Source: a virus
IMG/VR virus record: IMGVR_UViG_3300037598_000353
Coordinates: 1-43,621 of that record
Length of the DNA stretch: 43,621 bases
Reading direction: 5' to 3' (one strand)
Below the pieces are notes generated by a model that had not been told where the DNA came from, did not search any database, and saw only the letters and a list, made by a program, of their open reading frames with translations. Shown here in pieces: positions 29,224 through 37,840 of the stretch (position 1 is its first letter; every line of letters begins with the position of its first letter). The translations under genes and the position numbers were made by a program.

Positions 29224-31533
29224 TCACGGCACCAGGATGTATCTCGGCCTGTAGCGCACTATCGTCCCCATGCGGGCGTGGATGTCATGCCCTCCGTAAC
29301 TGAATCTAAACAACCTATCATACGTCCCAGGGGAGAACCACGTCGCACTGGTGTAATACGACCCATGATAGTCGTCCCACCAGTAGTACTCATCGTCGCT
29401 GGTCGTCCCCCACTGGATGTAGTTATCCGGGTCCTCAGCGGTCTGGTCGCTCCAGAGCGTTATGTGATACCTCGTGCCGCCGGTGAGGCTGGGCGGCGTG
29501 GGGAAGCTGAAAGCGACCCACTCCCAGTCGGTGTCAATGCCCGACATCGCCACCGAACTGCTCGTGCCGTTAGTCACCACCGTCCCGCTGGGGAGGCCAG
29601 CTCCATCGTCGGTCATTATCTTCACGGTGAGATTGTTGGTCGGGCTTCCGACCCTCCGCAGGTAGAGCCAGACGACCTTCGGGGAGCAGTTAGCATCGCA
29701 GTGAAACGCCTGCCCCAGGCTCTCATCCCCCGGCCCAAACCACAAGTCCCCCGTAGCCTCGACGGCATCCTCGGCATCGAAATCCGGTAGCGGCTCCTCC
29801 TGGGCCTGTATCAGGAAGTGCCCCACCTCTCCAGGCTTCAGCCAGGCGTGGGTGCCGATATACTCCAGGCCCCTCACCCCCTCGACATACCTCGCCGCCG
29901 CCAGCGGCGACTCCTCCACGAAGAGCGCCGGCGGGTCAACTATCGTCGAGATGGAGAGGTAATCCGAGAGGGCCTTCTCCTGAGAGAAATATGCCACCCC
30001 GCCGGTCTCCAGCGGGCAGAGGAAGAAGTAATCCATATCTAAAGTGCCAGTACCGGCCAGGGATTTGGCCTCGATGCCGACATACAGCTCCTCGGCGTAG
30101 AGGTCATCCGGGACGTTGAACGGCGGCAGCGTAATCGTCCCCAGCCGCACTATCCCCCACTCCCCCATCGGGAGTTTGGTGACGTAATCGCTCCAGTCCC
30201 CCAGCCAGGTCTTGACTACCCCCGCCTCCGGCCTCACCCTCATCTTGAAGTTCTGGTCGGTGTCGTTCACCCTCACGCGGGCGTAGACGGTGTACTCCCC
30301 CTTATGGGTCTCAAATCCCTTGGAGTCCGCCGTCCCGACGACCAGGAACTTCCCGGTCGCCTTCTGCCCTCCGCCGGTCGGACTGAAGCGGGAGAACGCC
30401 CCCGCCGACGCCTCCGTATCGCTTATATCGGTCACGTTGGTCATGAAGTCCTCGGCCTCGGCAAAGGTGTTCCACATGCGACCTATATCGGCATCTACCG
30501 ATTTGAAGCCCCAGTAGACCCAGCGCGGCGTCTGGCCGATGGGCCACATGGACAGCGCACAGGCGGCGGGGACATCCCCTGGCACTCCCGCCACCTCCAG
30601 CACGCCCGCGTGCTCTATGTCGCTATCATCGTGGTTATAGAGATAGGCGTAGCTGCTCCACGCCTCTGGCGGCGTGGTGTTCTTGTCGCTGAGGTAGACG
30701 CCATCTATATACGCCGTCAGAGCGGTAGCCGTATCCTGGACGAACTCCACCTGCAAGTTTATCGAGCCGACGTTGTTCGTCCAGCTCAGGCTAATCTGCG
30801 TCCAGGAGGAAGCCGTCGAGGTAGTGCTGGCCCGCACGACGTTATTGGTGATGTCTTTTAATCTCATCCGGAGAACTCCAGAGCTTACCCATACCCACGC
30901 GCTCAGCACGATGGTATCTCCAGACGAGGAATACCACCAGTTCAACGCCTGGGCCGCCCCATCCCCAGCCGCGCTCCCAGCTATCTGGAGGCAATATCTC
31001 CCATAGACCCCCGTCTCCCAGCGGCTTATGGTCGCCGTGCCGAGGGCCGACCAGCTATCCGGCGGGCTTCCCCTCTCGAAGTTGCCATTCAGGATTCGGT
31101 TGAACAGCACCACCTCATCCCCACGGGCAAATGGCTTCGCCGGAAGGGTCACTACCACCCTCTCTACCAGGCGGGCCACCCACATCCCATCCGGGGCGGC
31201 GGCTACCTCCGCCGTGCCCGTGAATGTATCGAAATACAGGGATTTGGAAGACCCAGGCGGTCTGTATTCGAGGACGTTCGTCTCCTTGAGCACCTCATCG
31301 TAGAGGTCTCTTATGGCCGACCTGAGCTGCGCCTCGGTATCGCAGAGTATCGCCAGCGTGAGCTGGATGGTGCGATTCCCGAAGCGGTGCTCGGTCATCA
31401 GCTCCCCATCCCGAAACATGGTCTCGCCGGCCCACGACCTGGTGATGGGCGGCGGCGGGAGGCTTATATCCTGAATCGCATATGGCGAGCTATTAAGGTC
31501 GAGATTTCCCAGCTTACAATATGTCTTCTCCAC
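29224..31533 (-). CDS. distal tail protein with carbohydrate-binding inserts
   Basis: A 769-residue protein starting with GTG after AGGAGCGTGAC. Residues 1-130 are a distal-tail (Dit-like) domain (RTIQLTLAILCDTEAQLRSA). Residues 145-290 form a jelly-roll module (NGNFERGSPPDSWSALG, then LQIAGSAAGDG), like carbohydrate-binding domains. Residues 340-500 form another beta module and 600-769 a third (NLTVKIMTDDGAGLPSG). The inserts suggest host-wall binding at the tail tip. Confidence 0.7.
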   Translation of the reverse strand: MEKTYCKLGNLDLNSSPYAIQDISLPPPPITRSWAGETMFRDGELMTEHRFGNRTIQLTLAILCDTEAQLRSAIRDLYDEVLKETNVLEYRPPGSSKSLYFDTFTGTAEVAAAPDGMWVARLVERVVVTLPAKPFARGDEVVLFNRILNGNFERGSPPDSWSALGTATISRWETGVYGRYCLQIAGSAAGDGAAQALNWWYSSSGDTIVLSAWVWVSSGVLRMRLKDITNNVVRASTTSTASSWTQISLSWTNNVGSINLQVEFVQDTATALTAYIDGVYLSDKNTTPPEAWSSYAYLYNHDDSDIEHAGVLEVAGVPGDVPAACALSMWPIGQTPRWVYWGFKSVDADIGRMWNTFAEAEDFMTNVTDISDTEASAGAFSRFSPTGGGQKATGKFLVVGTADSKGFETHKGEYTVYARVRVNDTDQNFKMRVRPEAGVVKTWLGDWSDYVTKLPMGEWGIVRLGTITLPPFNVPDDLYAEELYVGIEAKSLAGTGTLDMDYFFLCPLETGGVAYFSQEKALSDYLSISTIVDPPALFVEESPLAAARYVEGVRGLEYIGTHAWLKPGEVGHFLIQAQEEPLPDFDAEDAVEATGDLWFGPGDESLGQAFHCDANCSPKVVWLYLRRVGSPTNNLTVKIMTDDGAGLPSGTVVTNGTSSSVAMSGIDTDWEWVAFSFPTPPSLTGGTRYHITLWSDQTAEDPDNYIQWGTTSDDEYYWWDDYHGSYYTSATWFSPGTYDRLFRFSYGGHDIHARMGTIVRYRPRYILVP

Positions 31534-31534
31534 G

Positions 31535-34500
31535 TCACGCTCCTAAAGCTGCTCTCTGGCGGGCCCTTCTCCCGACGAGCCTCGCTATCTCGTTAGCCAG
31601 CCGATAGATGTCGGCCTCTTCTCTTATCACGGCCTGTTGAATGACGACCAAGGGGGCCTCTCTCCTGACCTCCCTTGCCGGAGATACCGGCAGGCGGGCC
31701 AGCGGGCGAAGCAAGCCCCTCCAGTCCCTCTCCGTCAGGACGAACTCCCCCCTATGGAGCCAGAACCGCCCCGTGAAGGGCACAAACCCACCCTTCTGGA
31801 ATTCCACCGGCAGGTGGCGAGGCACGATGTAATCCGGCTCCGCAGGCTTCGGCTCGACTATATCCTTCCAGATGGGAGGCATGTATGGCGCCTCTGGCGC
31901 CTCCGGCTCCTCCGGCACCTCTGGCTCAGGAGGAGGAGGCGGCGGATGGGGAATGGGAACTGCCCCCAACCCCGGAATTAACATTATCTCCGGATGGGAC
32001 GCTATCCAGTCCCGAATCTCCTTAAACACCTGCAATACGCTTTTCAGGGCGTTTTTGAGGTTTCGGAGGGCATCCACCAGCATATCAATCACAAGAACGG
32101 CCCTGAGCCAGGGGTCATCCGTCTCCAGAATCAAATGCAGCTCTTCCCAACGGCTCTTGGCGTCCTTGGCGAACTGCTTGAAGCGGTTGGCTATGGCCTC
32201 TCTTCTCTTCCATATCTCCCAGACGCCCCAGATTGCCAGGCCGACGAGACCCAGCACGAGTATCAGCTTGCCGAGCCAGAAGAGCAAACCTAACGCCCCG
32301 CCGATTCCCACCCCGGCCAGTATCGCCTTGAGGATGAGGAAGGCTGTGCCTAGATTGATAAAGCCCTTCACCACCGGCATGATGACCTTCTGGAGGGGCG
32401 TGATGACCTCCAAGAGGGCCACAAACTTCCCGGCAGCCCTTCCGAGCCTCTGTATGTCCTCCTCGCTGAACTGGTCGAAGAATTCCTTTATCTTCTCGAC
32501 CAGAGGCTCCGCCTCCTCACGGAGTTTCTCCATGCGCGTCCTCAGCTCATCGAGGGTCTGGCGAAGCATCATGCCTCGCCTGAACGCCTCCGGCATAGGT
32601 TCCCTCCCCAGCCAGGGCTCCCCCCTGAACCCTCTCATGAACAACTCTATATCTCTCCTGAGCTGCTTAAAGCGCTCGGAGAACTCCACCATCGGAGGCT
32701 TGAGCTTCTCAAAGCGCTCCTTGAAGGCATCGAGGACGCTCTTGCCGGTCTCGCCGAGCTTCGCCAGGCCCAAGTCCATCCCGCTCAGGAGGTCTTCCAT
32801 CGCCTCGCCCACCTGTCTCGCCCTGCGCTCCAGGGACTCTAAGATGGCCTCCTGGCGGGCCCAGATGTCGAAGCCCCTCTGTATCTGGGTGGAGAGCGCC
32901 CTCTGCTGCTGGGCCTCCTCCTCGGCGGCCCTCAGCTCCAGGCGGGCCTTCCTCATCTTCGTCGCCATCTCCTCGGTGACGAAGCCCTTTTCCGCCTCTT
33001 TGTTATACTCCTCCTGGACTTCGGTCATCCTGGCCTGGGCAGCCGATAGTCTCGCCAGGGCCCTGACGTAATCGAGGACATCCTCCCCGGCCCCCTCCAT
33101 CAGCTCGCCCAGCTCGGTCAACGTCTCCTCGCTGAGCTTGCCCTGCTCCTGAAGCTCCTTACCCAGGCGGGCCACAAGCTCCTGCGCCCTCAGCATGACC
33201 TCGGCATACCTCGTCTCATCGAGATAGCCGATGTCGAAGAGCGTCCTGAGCCTTTCCTCCACCGGCCTGAGAGCCTGCTCCATGAAGTCGAACGAGGCCA
33301 GGGTGAAGCCATAGAAGTACTGCTCTATCAGCCTGCGGCCCCACTCGATTATCTTCCGCAGGGGCCCCACTCTGGGAGGCGAGCTGGCCCCTATCCACAT
33401 TTTGATGAGGTTCCCGACGAACCCCAAAGCACTCACCAATACCGAGCTGGCCCCCTCGACGAATCCACGGGCGAAGTTCGCGATGAGGTTAAAGCCCCAG
33501 GAGAGGAACCCACCGCTCCACTCGTCGAATTTCTGATATACCCTGGTGGCCCAATCCCCCAGCACCATCAGGCTATAGGTGAGGCCGAGTTTCGCAGCCT
33601 CGCCGAGATTGAGCCAGAAGTCCTCCCAGTCGCCCTGCATGGCTTTGAGGGCCGCCGAGAGCACCAGCCTCAACGTCGAGAGGCCCGTGGCAGCGGCGTC
33701 GCTCAGCCACGTCCATTTCTTGCTGCCCTCCAGCAGCCTCAGCCCCAGGGTGTCGAGATAGGCCAGGATGCGGGGCATATTTCTATCCACCTCGGCCACA
33801 AACCATCCCAGCGTCTCCCCTATCCCCCTGAGCGTCCTGGCTATTATCCTGAACGGCGTACTGCGGGAGATGACCTGGGCCAGCCTCCTCACTATCCTGG
33901 TGAAGTGCTCCAGGAGAGCTGCCGATACCGCCAGGCCAAATCGCAGCTTCGGCCCCGCTGCCTCCACCAGCCGCCCCAATCCCAGGGCTATCCCCTTGAG
34001 CACCGGCATGAAGACCTGGAACCCTATCGCCGCCAAGTCCTTGAACTGCGCCCGCAGCATGGCGAGAGCGTCCTTGGCGGTAATCGAGACCTCTCCCACA
34101 GCGCGGGCCTGCATCCTCAAGAACGCCAGCGTCGCCTCCAGAAAGGCGGCCTTTCGCTCGGCCTCCGTCAGCTCCGCCGCCGTCTTGCCCAGTCTCGCGG
34201 CGAAGGCCCGATACGCGGCGTTGGCGTTGAAGACTATTCCTATGTTATCGAGTATCTTCTTGGATGTGCGGGCCAGGCCGTTAATCAGCGACTCATAGGC
34301 GTAGGCCATATTCACGCCGAGAATCTTGCTGGCCCGCCTGGCCCCAGCTATCAGCTCCGGCAGATATTGGACGATGTTCTTGCCGTAGACCAGGACGGCG
34401 TAATTGGCCTTCTGCATCAAGTCGAGGTGGGAGAGCGTGCCAGCCGCCGCCTCCCTCATGGCTTCGAGCAGTTTCCTCCCGGCCACCCCCGCCGCGCTCG

Positions 34501-35116
34501 CCAGGGCGTGGAACGACCGCTGAATCTCCTCGAAAGCGGGAGCCGTCTGCATGAGCGCCCGCGTCATCCCGGTCACAAACTCAAGCACCTGGTCTAAGAC
34601 GCGATACAAGACATACCGCACCGTGACCACCCTGAACGTCCTCCAGACGGCCCGTGCGGTATCTCTCAGCGCGTTAAGAGGATTGATGGCCGCCATAGCC
34701 CGTCGGCCCAGATTGAGGAGCGCCCTCCCCATCCTCCAGGTGACGGGGGTGATGCGGAATCCCAATAGCCTGCTCAGCCCTGCCCCCACAGCTCTCAGGA
34801 TTCCCACCTGCACCGCCGCCCTGCCCAGGGCAGTGCCCCACCGCCTCCACTGAAGCTCCTGCTCCCGAATCTGGCTGGTCAGCTTCGCCTCCAGCCAGGA
34901 GAGGTTGGAAATCTCATGGCGAAGCTGCCCCAGCCTGGTGAGCGTGCCGCTCACCATCTGCTGGCGGTAGCGCTCTGCGGAAGCCTGGCGGCGCAGCTCC
35001 GCCCTCATCCGGCGGAGTTCCTCGCGAGCGGAGCGCAAATCCCTCTCCGCCCTGCGGGCGCCCTCCCTCTTGAATTCGCTTATCAGCCTGATGAATACGT
35101 TTCTTACCTGTTCCAT
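31535..35116 (-). CDS. tape measure protein
   Basis: A 1193-residue protein, sets tail length. Residues 1-85 are coiled coil (REELRRMRAELRRQASAERY); long helical stretches follow; residues about 600-760 are heptad-rich; residues about 912-966 are hydrophobic (AILAGVGIGGALGLLFWLGK); a Pro-rich stretch is near 1053-1085; the end has QKGGFVPFTGRFWLHRGEFV, a usual C-terminal motif of these proteins. At about 0.15 nm per residue the tail would be near 180 nm, by general rule. Its start codon is preceded only by AGGTGG, which lies inside palindrome site E. Confidence 0.92.
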   Translation of the reverse strand: MEQVRNVFIRLISEFKREGARRAERDLRSAREELRRMRAELRRQASAERYRQQMVSGTLTRLGQLRHEISNLSWLEAKLTSQIREQELQWRRWGTALGRAAVQVGILRAVGAGLSRLLGFRITPVTWRMGRALLNLGRRAMAAINPLNALRDTARAVWRTFRVVTVRYVLYRVLDQVLEFVTGMTRALMQTAPAFEEIQRSFHALASAAGVAGRKLLEAMREAAAGTLSHLDLMQKANYAVLVYGKNIVQYLPELIAGARRASKILGVNMAYAYESLINGLARTSKKILDNIGIVFNANAAYRAFAARLGKTAAELTEAERKAAFLEATLAFLRMQARAVGEVSITAKDALAMLRAQFKDLAAIGFQVFMPVLKGIALGLGRLVEAAGPKLRFGLAVSAALLEHFTRIVRRLAQVISRSTPFRIIARTLRGIGETLGWFVAEVDRNMPRILAYLDTLGLRLLEGSKKWTWLSDAAATGLSTLRLVLSAALKAMQGDWEDFWLNLGEAAKLGLTYSLMVLGDWATRVYQKFDEWSGGFLSWGFNLIANFARGFVEGASSVLVSALGFVGNLIKMWIGASSPPRVGPLRKIIEWGRRLIEQYFYGFTLASFDFMEQALRPVEERLRTLFDIGYLDETRYAEVMLRAQELVARLGKELQEQGKLSEETLTELGELMEGAGEDVLDYVRALARLSAAQARMTEVQEEYNKEAEKGFVTEEMATKMRKARLELRAAEEEAQQQRALSTQIQRGFDIWARQEAILESLERRARQVGEAMEDLLSGMDLGLAKLGETGKSVLDAFKERFEKLKPPMVEFSERFKQLRRDIELFMRGFRGEPWLGREPMPEAFRRGMMLRQTLDELRTRMEKLREEAEPLVEKIKEFFDQFSEEDIQRLGRAAGKFVALLEVITPLQKVIMPVVKGFINLGTAFLILKAILAGVGIGGALGLLFWLGKLILVLGLVGLAIWGVWEIWKRREAIANRFKQFAKDAKSRWEELHLILETDDPWLRAVLVIDMLVDALRNLKNALKSVLQVFKEIRDWIASHPEIMLIPGLGAVPIPHPPPPPPEPEVPEEPEAPEAPYMPPIWKDIVEPKPAEPDYIVPRHLPVEFQKGGFVPFTGRFWLHRGEFVLTERDWRGLLRPLARLPVSPAREVRREAPLVVIQQAVIREEADIYRLANEIARLVGRRARQRAALGA

Positions 35117-35135
35117 AAAGTGCCACCTGACACTT
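35117..35135. promoter_or_regulatory. dispersed palindrome, site E
   Basis: AAAGTGCCACCTGACACTT touches the tape-measure start codon and contains its only ribosome-site-like bases. Protein bound there, or pairing of the arms in RNA, would affect expression of this gene. Confidence 0.6.
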
Positions 35136-35140
35136 CCGGG

Positions 35141-35174
35141 AAACTAAAAGGGGAATGGGCCAGGCCCATTCCCC
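35141..35174 (-). terminator. intrinsic terminator between tail chaperone and tape measure
   Basis: GGGGAATGGGCC (35150-35161) and GGCCCATTCCCC (35163-35174) pair perfectly; on the minus strand TTTTAGTTT follows. It lies inside the late operon, so it must be leaky or antiterminated for the tape measure to be made from the far promoter. Confidence 0.8.
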
Positions 35175-35190
35175 AGTTGCGCATACATGT

Positions 35191-35571
35191 CTACTCTTGC
35201 TGCTGGCGAGCCTTCCGGAGAAGGTCGCCGAAGGTTTGTGGCCGACGGCCCGGCTCTCTTCTACAGAAGTCCTGAATCGCAGCGGCGGCCTCCTTACTTC
35301 CCATCCCCGCTGCCACCGCCACGCTCACGGACTCCAGCTCCCAGGCTTTCTCCGCGTGCTGCCATTCCCTCGTGAGGATGGCGGCATGGAGGGCCTGGGG
35401 CAGTGTAAGTTTGTCCAGCGTATAATCTGGTGCAAAGAAAAACGGTGGCCCCGCCAGGAGCAATATCAGCTCGTCGAGGTCGTCTCCCCAGCCGAGGTCT
35501 CTCCAGCCCTCGCGAGGATGCCCTGCGCCAGGACGCTTTGCAGCGCTGGCATCAGAGGGGCGAAAAAATTT
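35191..35571 (-). CDS. tail assembly chaperone, -1 frameshift extension
   Basis: This frame has no start with a ribosome site and begins inside the preceding gene. It is reached by a -1 shift at AAATTTT (35565-35571), which gives ENFFRPSDASAAKRP and runs to 35191. The joined product has about 243 residues. The fused C-terminus (WGDDLDELILLLAGPPF, then LPQALHAAILTREWQHAEKA) is helical, as in lambda gpGT. It would bridge the tape measure during assembly. Confidence 0.85.
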   Translation of the reverse strand, partial: KFFRPSDASAAKRPGAGHPREGWRDLGWGDDLDELILLLAGPPFFFAPDYTLDKLTLPQALHAAILTREWQHAEKAWELESVSVAVAAGMGSKEAAAAIQDFCRREPGRRPQTFGDLLRKARQQQE

Positions 35572-35921
35572 TCTATCAGCGCCTTGGCCCACTTGCCCCC
35601 GTTGATGTCTATGCATACTTTGAGGGCGTGTTCTATCTCCGGCTCAGGCGCGTCGAGAAGGTGCTCCCTCTCTAAGTCGGGGATGACGAGATTGAGTATC
35701 CTGTAGAGGATGTCAAACCCGACCCCCAGGACGGACGCACCCTCATCCATCCAATCCGGCTTTGGAGCATCCGACTCGGCGAAGTAATCCACTATGCTCT
35801 TCAGCTCCTCCTCGAACTCCAAATACCGGCGGAGGGGCTGGGGCCTGACCTCATATTCGACGCCCCCGACGGTAATTATCACCGTTTCGGGTCGCCATAT
35901 CTTCTTGCGCTTTTGGGCCAT
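35466..35921 (-). CDS. tail assembly chaperone, short form
   Basis: A 151-residue protein (MAQKRKKIWRPETV), gpG-like. It has the usual size and the usual place between tail tube and tape measure. The ribosome site GGAGG lies at 35927-35931, inside the 3' end of the IsrB frame, and the start overlaps the IsrB stop (TAATG). Near its end the codons GAA AAT TTT TTC contain two overlapping slippery heptamers, A AAT TTT and T TTT TTC. Confidence 0.85.
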   Translation of the reverse strand: MAQKRKKIWRPETVIITVGGVEYEVRPQPLRRYLEFEEELKSIVDYFAESDAPKPDWMDEGASVLGVGFDILYRILNLVIPDLEREHLLDAPEPEIEHALKVCIDINGGKWAKALIENFFAPLMPALQSVLAQGILARAGETSAGETTSTS

Positions 35922-36940
35922 TAAACCTCCATATTGACCCGTCTTACCATAAGTTGGCTACTTATCCAGGCGGGCTGTTTAGTTTGACGCAACTTGCCAT
36001 AGACATTTCGGTATCTATAAGAATTCCTATATTTTCCGCATAATTGTCCTATATCGCCGTCCGGGGAGCCAATCAGGATGCCTTTCCTTAAGCCGAAAAC
36101 TATACCTCCGCCATAAGGTTTTCTTATGCCGCCCTTGTCAGGGGATGCACGTTGAAGTTGCCGTCTGACCGCACGGTAAGAATCATCAACCACCAAAAAG
36201 ACACCCGGCTCCACTTTAAGCCCCATCCCCACTTCACAAGCCAAGGCTAATGCATCAGAGCAATGGGACTCAAAAGCATCAATAGACTTATCACTAACCT
36301 TGGGATAGCAATACTTTTCACGAAATGCTGCTGTCTCCCAACCGCGAAATTCATGCAAAGTAACGCCACGCTCGGCAAAGAAACAGCGCAATTTTTTCTT
36401 TCCAACCTCTGCCGTAGTAACATCTACGTTCCGGTATTGTTTCATAAAGCTAAAACGAACGTCCTCTAATCCCACTATATGAATTGGATACAGATAAAAT
36501 AACTCACGTAAAATCTTCAAGCGTGAGTTGACGATTACCAATTGCGATGGTGTTATTCCCTCCTTATATTTACGATTTCGATAGCGATGCTTCCGGCGAC
36601 GACATTTACGTTTGCGTCGTGTTCTGCGCAATTTATGCCGTTTCTTTATCTTGCGAGCAATCTCCTTTTTGTTGGGTAGATTTAGTTTGATTGCTAGATT
36701 ATTTTCATTTCCACAAACCACTGCATAGCCTTCATATTTTGAACCAGGGTCTATACCTAGGGTAGTTTGTGGAGTTTCCCGACGGGTCTCAACCAGCAAT
36801 TGAATACCAAAGGTGCCAAACTTACTCCAAGTGGGCTTGGCAACGCCGCCCTTTAGCAACTTACGTGCTTTAGCTGGAGTCGTAGGCGTCAATGGTGTTC
36901 CATCTTTCGCCAAAACGAAGACGGTGTGCTTTGCCGACAT
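35921..36940 (-). CDS. isrB: IsrB-type RNA-guided nuclease (HNH-less IscB relative)
   Basis: A 339-residue protein; the start at 36940 (MSAKHTVFVL) follows AGGAGGCCGA; an upstream in-frame start has no ribosome site. Residues 1-50 are the PLMP/RRXRR domain (VFVLAKDGTPLTPTTPAKAR). RuvC-I is TLGIDPGSKYEGYAVV, with its Asp. An Arg-rich bridge (KIKKRHKLRRTRRKRK, then RRRKHRYRNRKY) follows. RuvC-II is IVGLEDVRF (Glu) and RuvC-III ESHCSDALALA (Asp). The gap between RuvC-II and III is about 55 residues, too short for an HNH domain, so this fits IsrB (about 350 residues, nickase) rather than IscB. More AT-rich than its neighbours. All three catalytic acids are present. Confidence 0.88.
   Translation of the reverse strand: MSAKHTVFVLAKDGTPLTPTTPAKARKLLKGGVAKPTWSKFGTFGIQLLVETRRETPQTTLGIDPGSKYEGYAVVCGNENNLAIKLNLPNKKEIARKIKKRHKLRRTRRKRKCRRRKHRYRNRKYKEGITPSQLVIVNSRLKILRELFYLYPIHIVGLEDVRFSFMKQYRNVDVTTAEVGKKKLRCFFAERGVTLHEFRGWETAAFREKYCYPKVSDKSIDAFESHCSDALALACEVGMGLKVEPGVFLVVDDSYRAVRRQLQRASPDKGGIRKPYGGGIVFGLRKGILIGSPDGDIGQLCGKYRNSYRYRNVYGKLRQTKQPAWISSQLMVRRVNMEV
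35949..35965 (-). repeat. right-end subterminal hairpin of the isrB element
   Basis: On the minus strand ATAAGT-AGCCA-ACTTAT, a perfect 6-bp stem with a five-base loop. IS200/IS605 ends carry small hairpins of this kind near their tips. It is still in the isrB reading frame. Confidence 0.6.
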
Positions 36941-36944
36941 TCGG

Positions 36945-37185
36945 CCTCCTATTTGGAGTATTCTCTCCTCGACAATGCCAACAAGAGGCGTGTCGCCCAC
37001 CATGCAGAGGCGGGCCTCCCAGGGCGAGGCTGGGCGCCTTCAGAGCTTGGAGCTGGAGAAGCACCCCAAGGTGAATATCCTCTTGTGGCGTAGTGCCCAA
37101 AGCACTTAGTCTAGTCACCTCTTAACGGAGCCTCGCCTCTCCGCGCCGCCTGTTTAAGCAGCGGCAGGTAACTCATAGCAATACA
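36945..37185 (-). ncRNA. probable omega-RNA of the isrB element
   Basis: IscB/IsrB guide RNAs are coded just upstream of the protein gene, with guide first and scaffold after it. Here the 240 bases upstream of isrB have no gene but dense pairing. GGCGAGGCT (minus, 37137-37129) pairs with AGCCTCGCC (37031-37023) over 9 bases. AGTGC/GCACT (37106-37092), CTTGG/CCAAG near 37070-37047, CCCAG/CTGGG near 37033-37016, and GCCGCTG/CAGGCGGC (37165-37145) are further stems. The guide would lie near 37166-37200, close to the tail-tube stop. Boundaries are estimates. Confidence 0.65.
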
Positions 37186-37200
37186 GTCCACCTCATGTTA

Positions 37201-37821
37201 TTATTGTTCGATGTCATACGCATACACATACTCGCCCGTCTCCGGGTCCTGGATTGCCTCATCCGGGTAGACGTTCCACTCCACAGGGAATCCCTGTGGG
37301 TTGTCCCTGTCCCAGGCGATGGCGCTATCCGACCCAGAGCGTCGCACCTTCGGGAAGACCGTCATTATCAGCTTGAACGGCGTCGGCGCCGTCTCGTCCA
37401 GGTGAAGCACCGCCAGCCGTCGGTCGCCCATCTGCTTGGTGACGGTGTAGTACGTGACGGTCTCGGCAGCGGCATTGGTCTTGGTGGTCAAATCCACTCC
37501 CGCCACTGCCTCTTTCACATCCTTGGTGCGCTCAGCGAGCGTGGTGGCTACTCTGATATTGTAATCGCCCACATAGTCCGCCACCCGACCGTGTTGCTGC
37601 GTCCGAACCGGGATGGCATCCCAGCCATGCGTCATGGTGACGGCCTCGATGGTATCGCCCAGGCTCGTCCATCCGGTGGCAGCGTTATATGTGGCGAGGT
37701 TCACCACGTCGCTGATTTGCGTGGGCGGCTCTGTGGTATCGAAATCGGCTATAAAGATTCGGGCAGGCCCGATTTTTATAGCTTCGGGATTGTACTTGTA
37801 AACGGTTTCTCTTGTAGGCAT
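37201..37821 (-). CDS. major tail tube protein
   Basis: A 206-residue protein after GGAGGAATAAT. ETVYKYNPEAIKIGPARIFIA and later AVTMTHGWDAIPVRTQQHG, then FKLIMTVFPKVRRS, fit siphovirus tail tube proteins in length, beta content and place (before the chaperones). Many copies per virion are expected. Confidence 0.75.
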   Translation of the reverse strand: MPTRETVYKYNPEAIKIGPARIFIADFDTTEPPTQISDVVNLATYNAATGWTSLGDTIEAVTMTHGWDAIPVRTQQHGRVADYVGDYNIRVATTLAERTKDVKEAVAGVDLTTKTNAAAETVTYYTVTKQMGDRRLAVLHLDETAPTPFKLIMTVFPKVRRSGSDSAIAWDRDNPQGFPVEWNVYPDEAIQDPETGEYVYAYDIEQ

Positions 37822-37840
37822 ATTATTCCTCCACTGAGTA

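Larger units (their letters stand above)
35940..37195 (-). mobile_element. IS200/IS605-like element carrying isrB, no transposase
   Basis: The stretch between tail-tube stop (37201) and chaperone ribosome site (35931) contains isrB, a structured leader and a right-end hairpin, but no TnpA gene. Both neighbours are ordinary adjacent genes in phages, so the stretch is an insertion in the tail operon. Exact ends are not visible because these elements leave no target duplication. Confidence 0.7.

Noticed and set aside
30040-30060. Further AAAGTGCCA copy inside the distal tail gene
   Set aside because: Only the left half matches; the right half (GTACCGGCC) does not, and it lies in coding sequence.
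31872-33071. Long open plus-strand frame opposite the tape measure
   Set aside because: Ser-rich shadow of the tape-measure gene, no ribosome site.
35921-37003. Longer IsrB start at 37003
   Set aside because: The extra residues have no ribosome site and fall inside the structured leader; ATG 36940 has AGGAGG at proper distance and matches the usual N-terminus.
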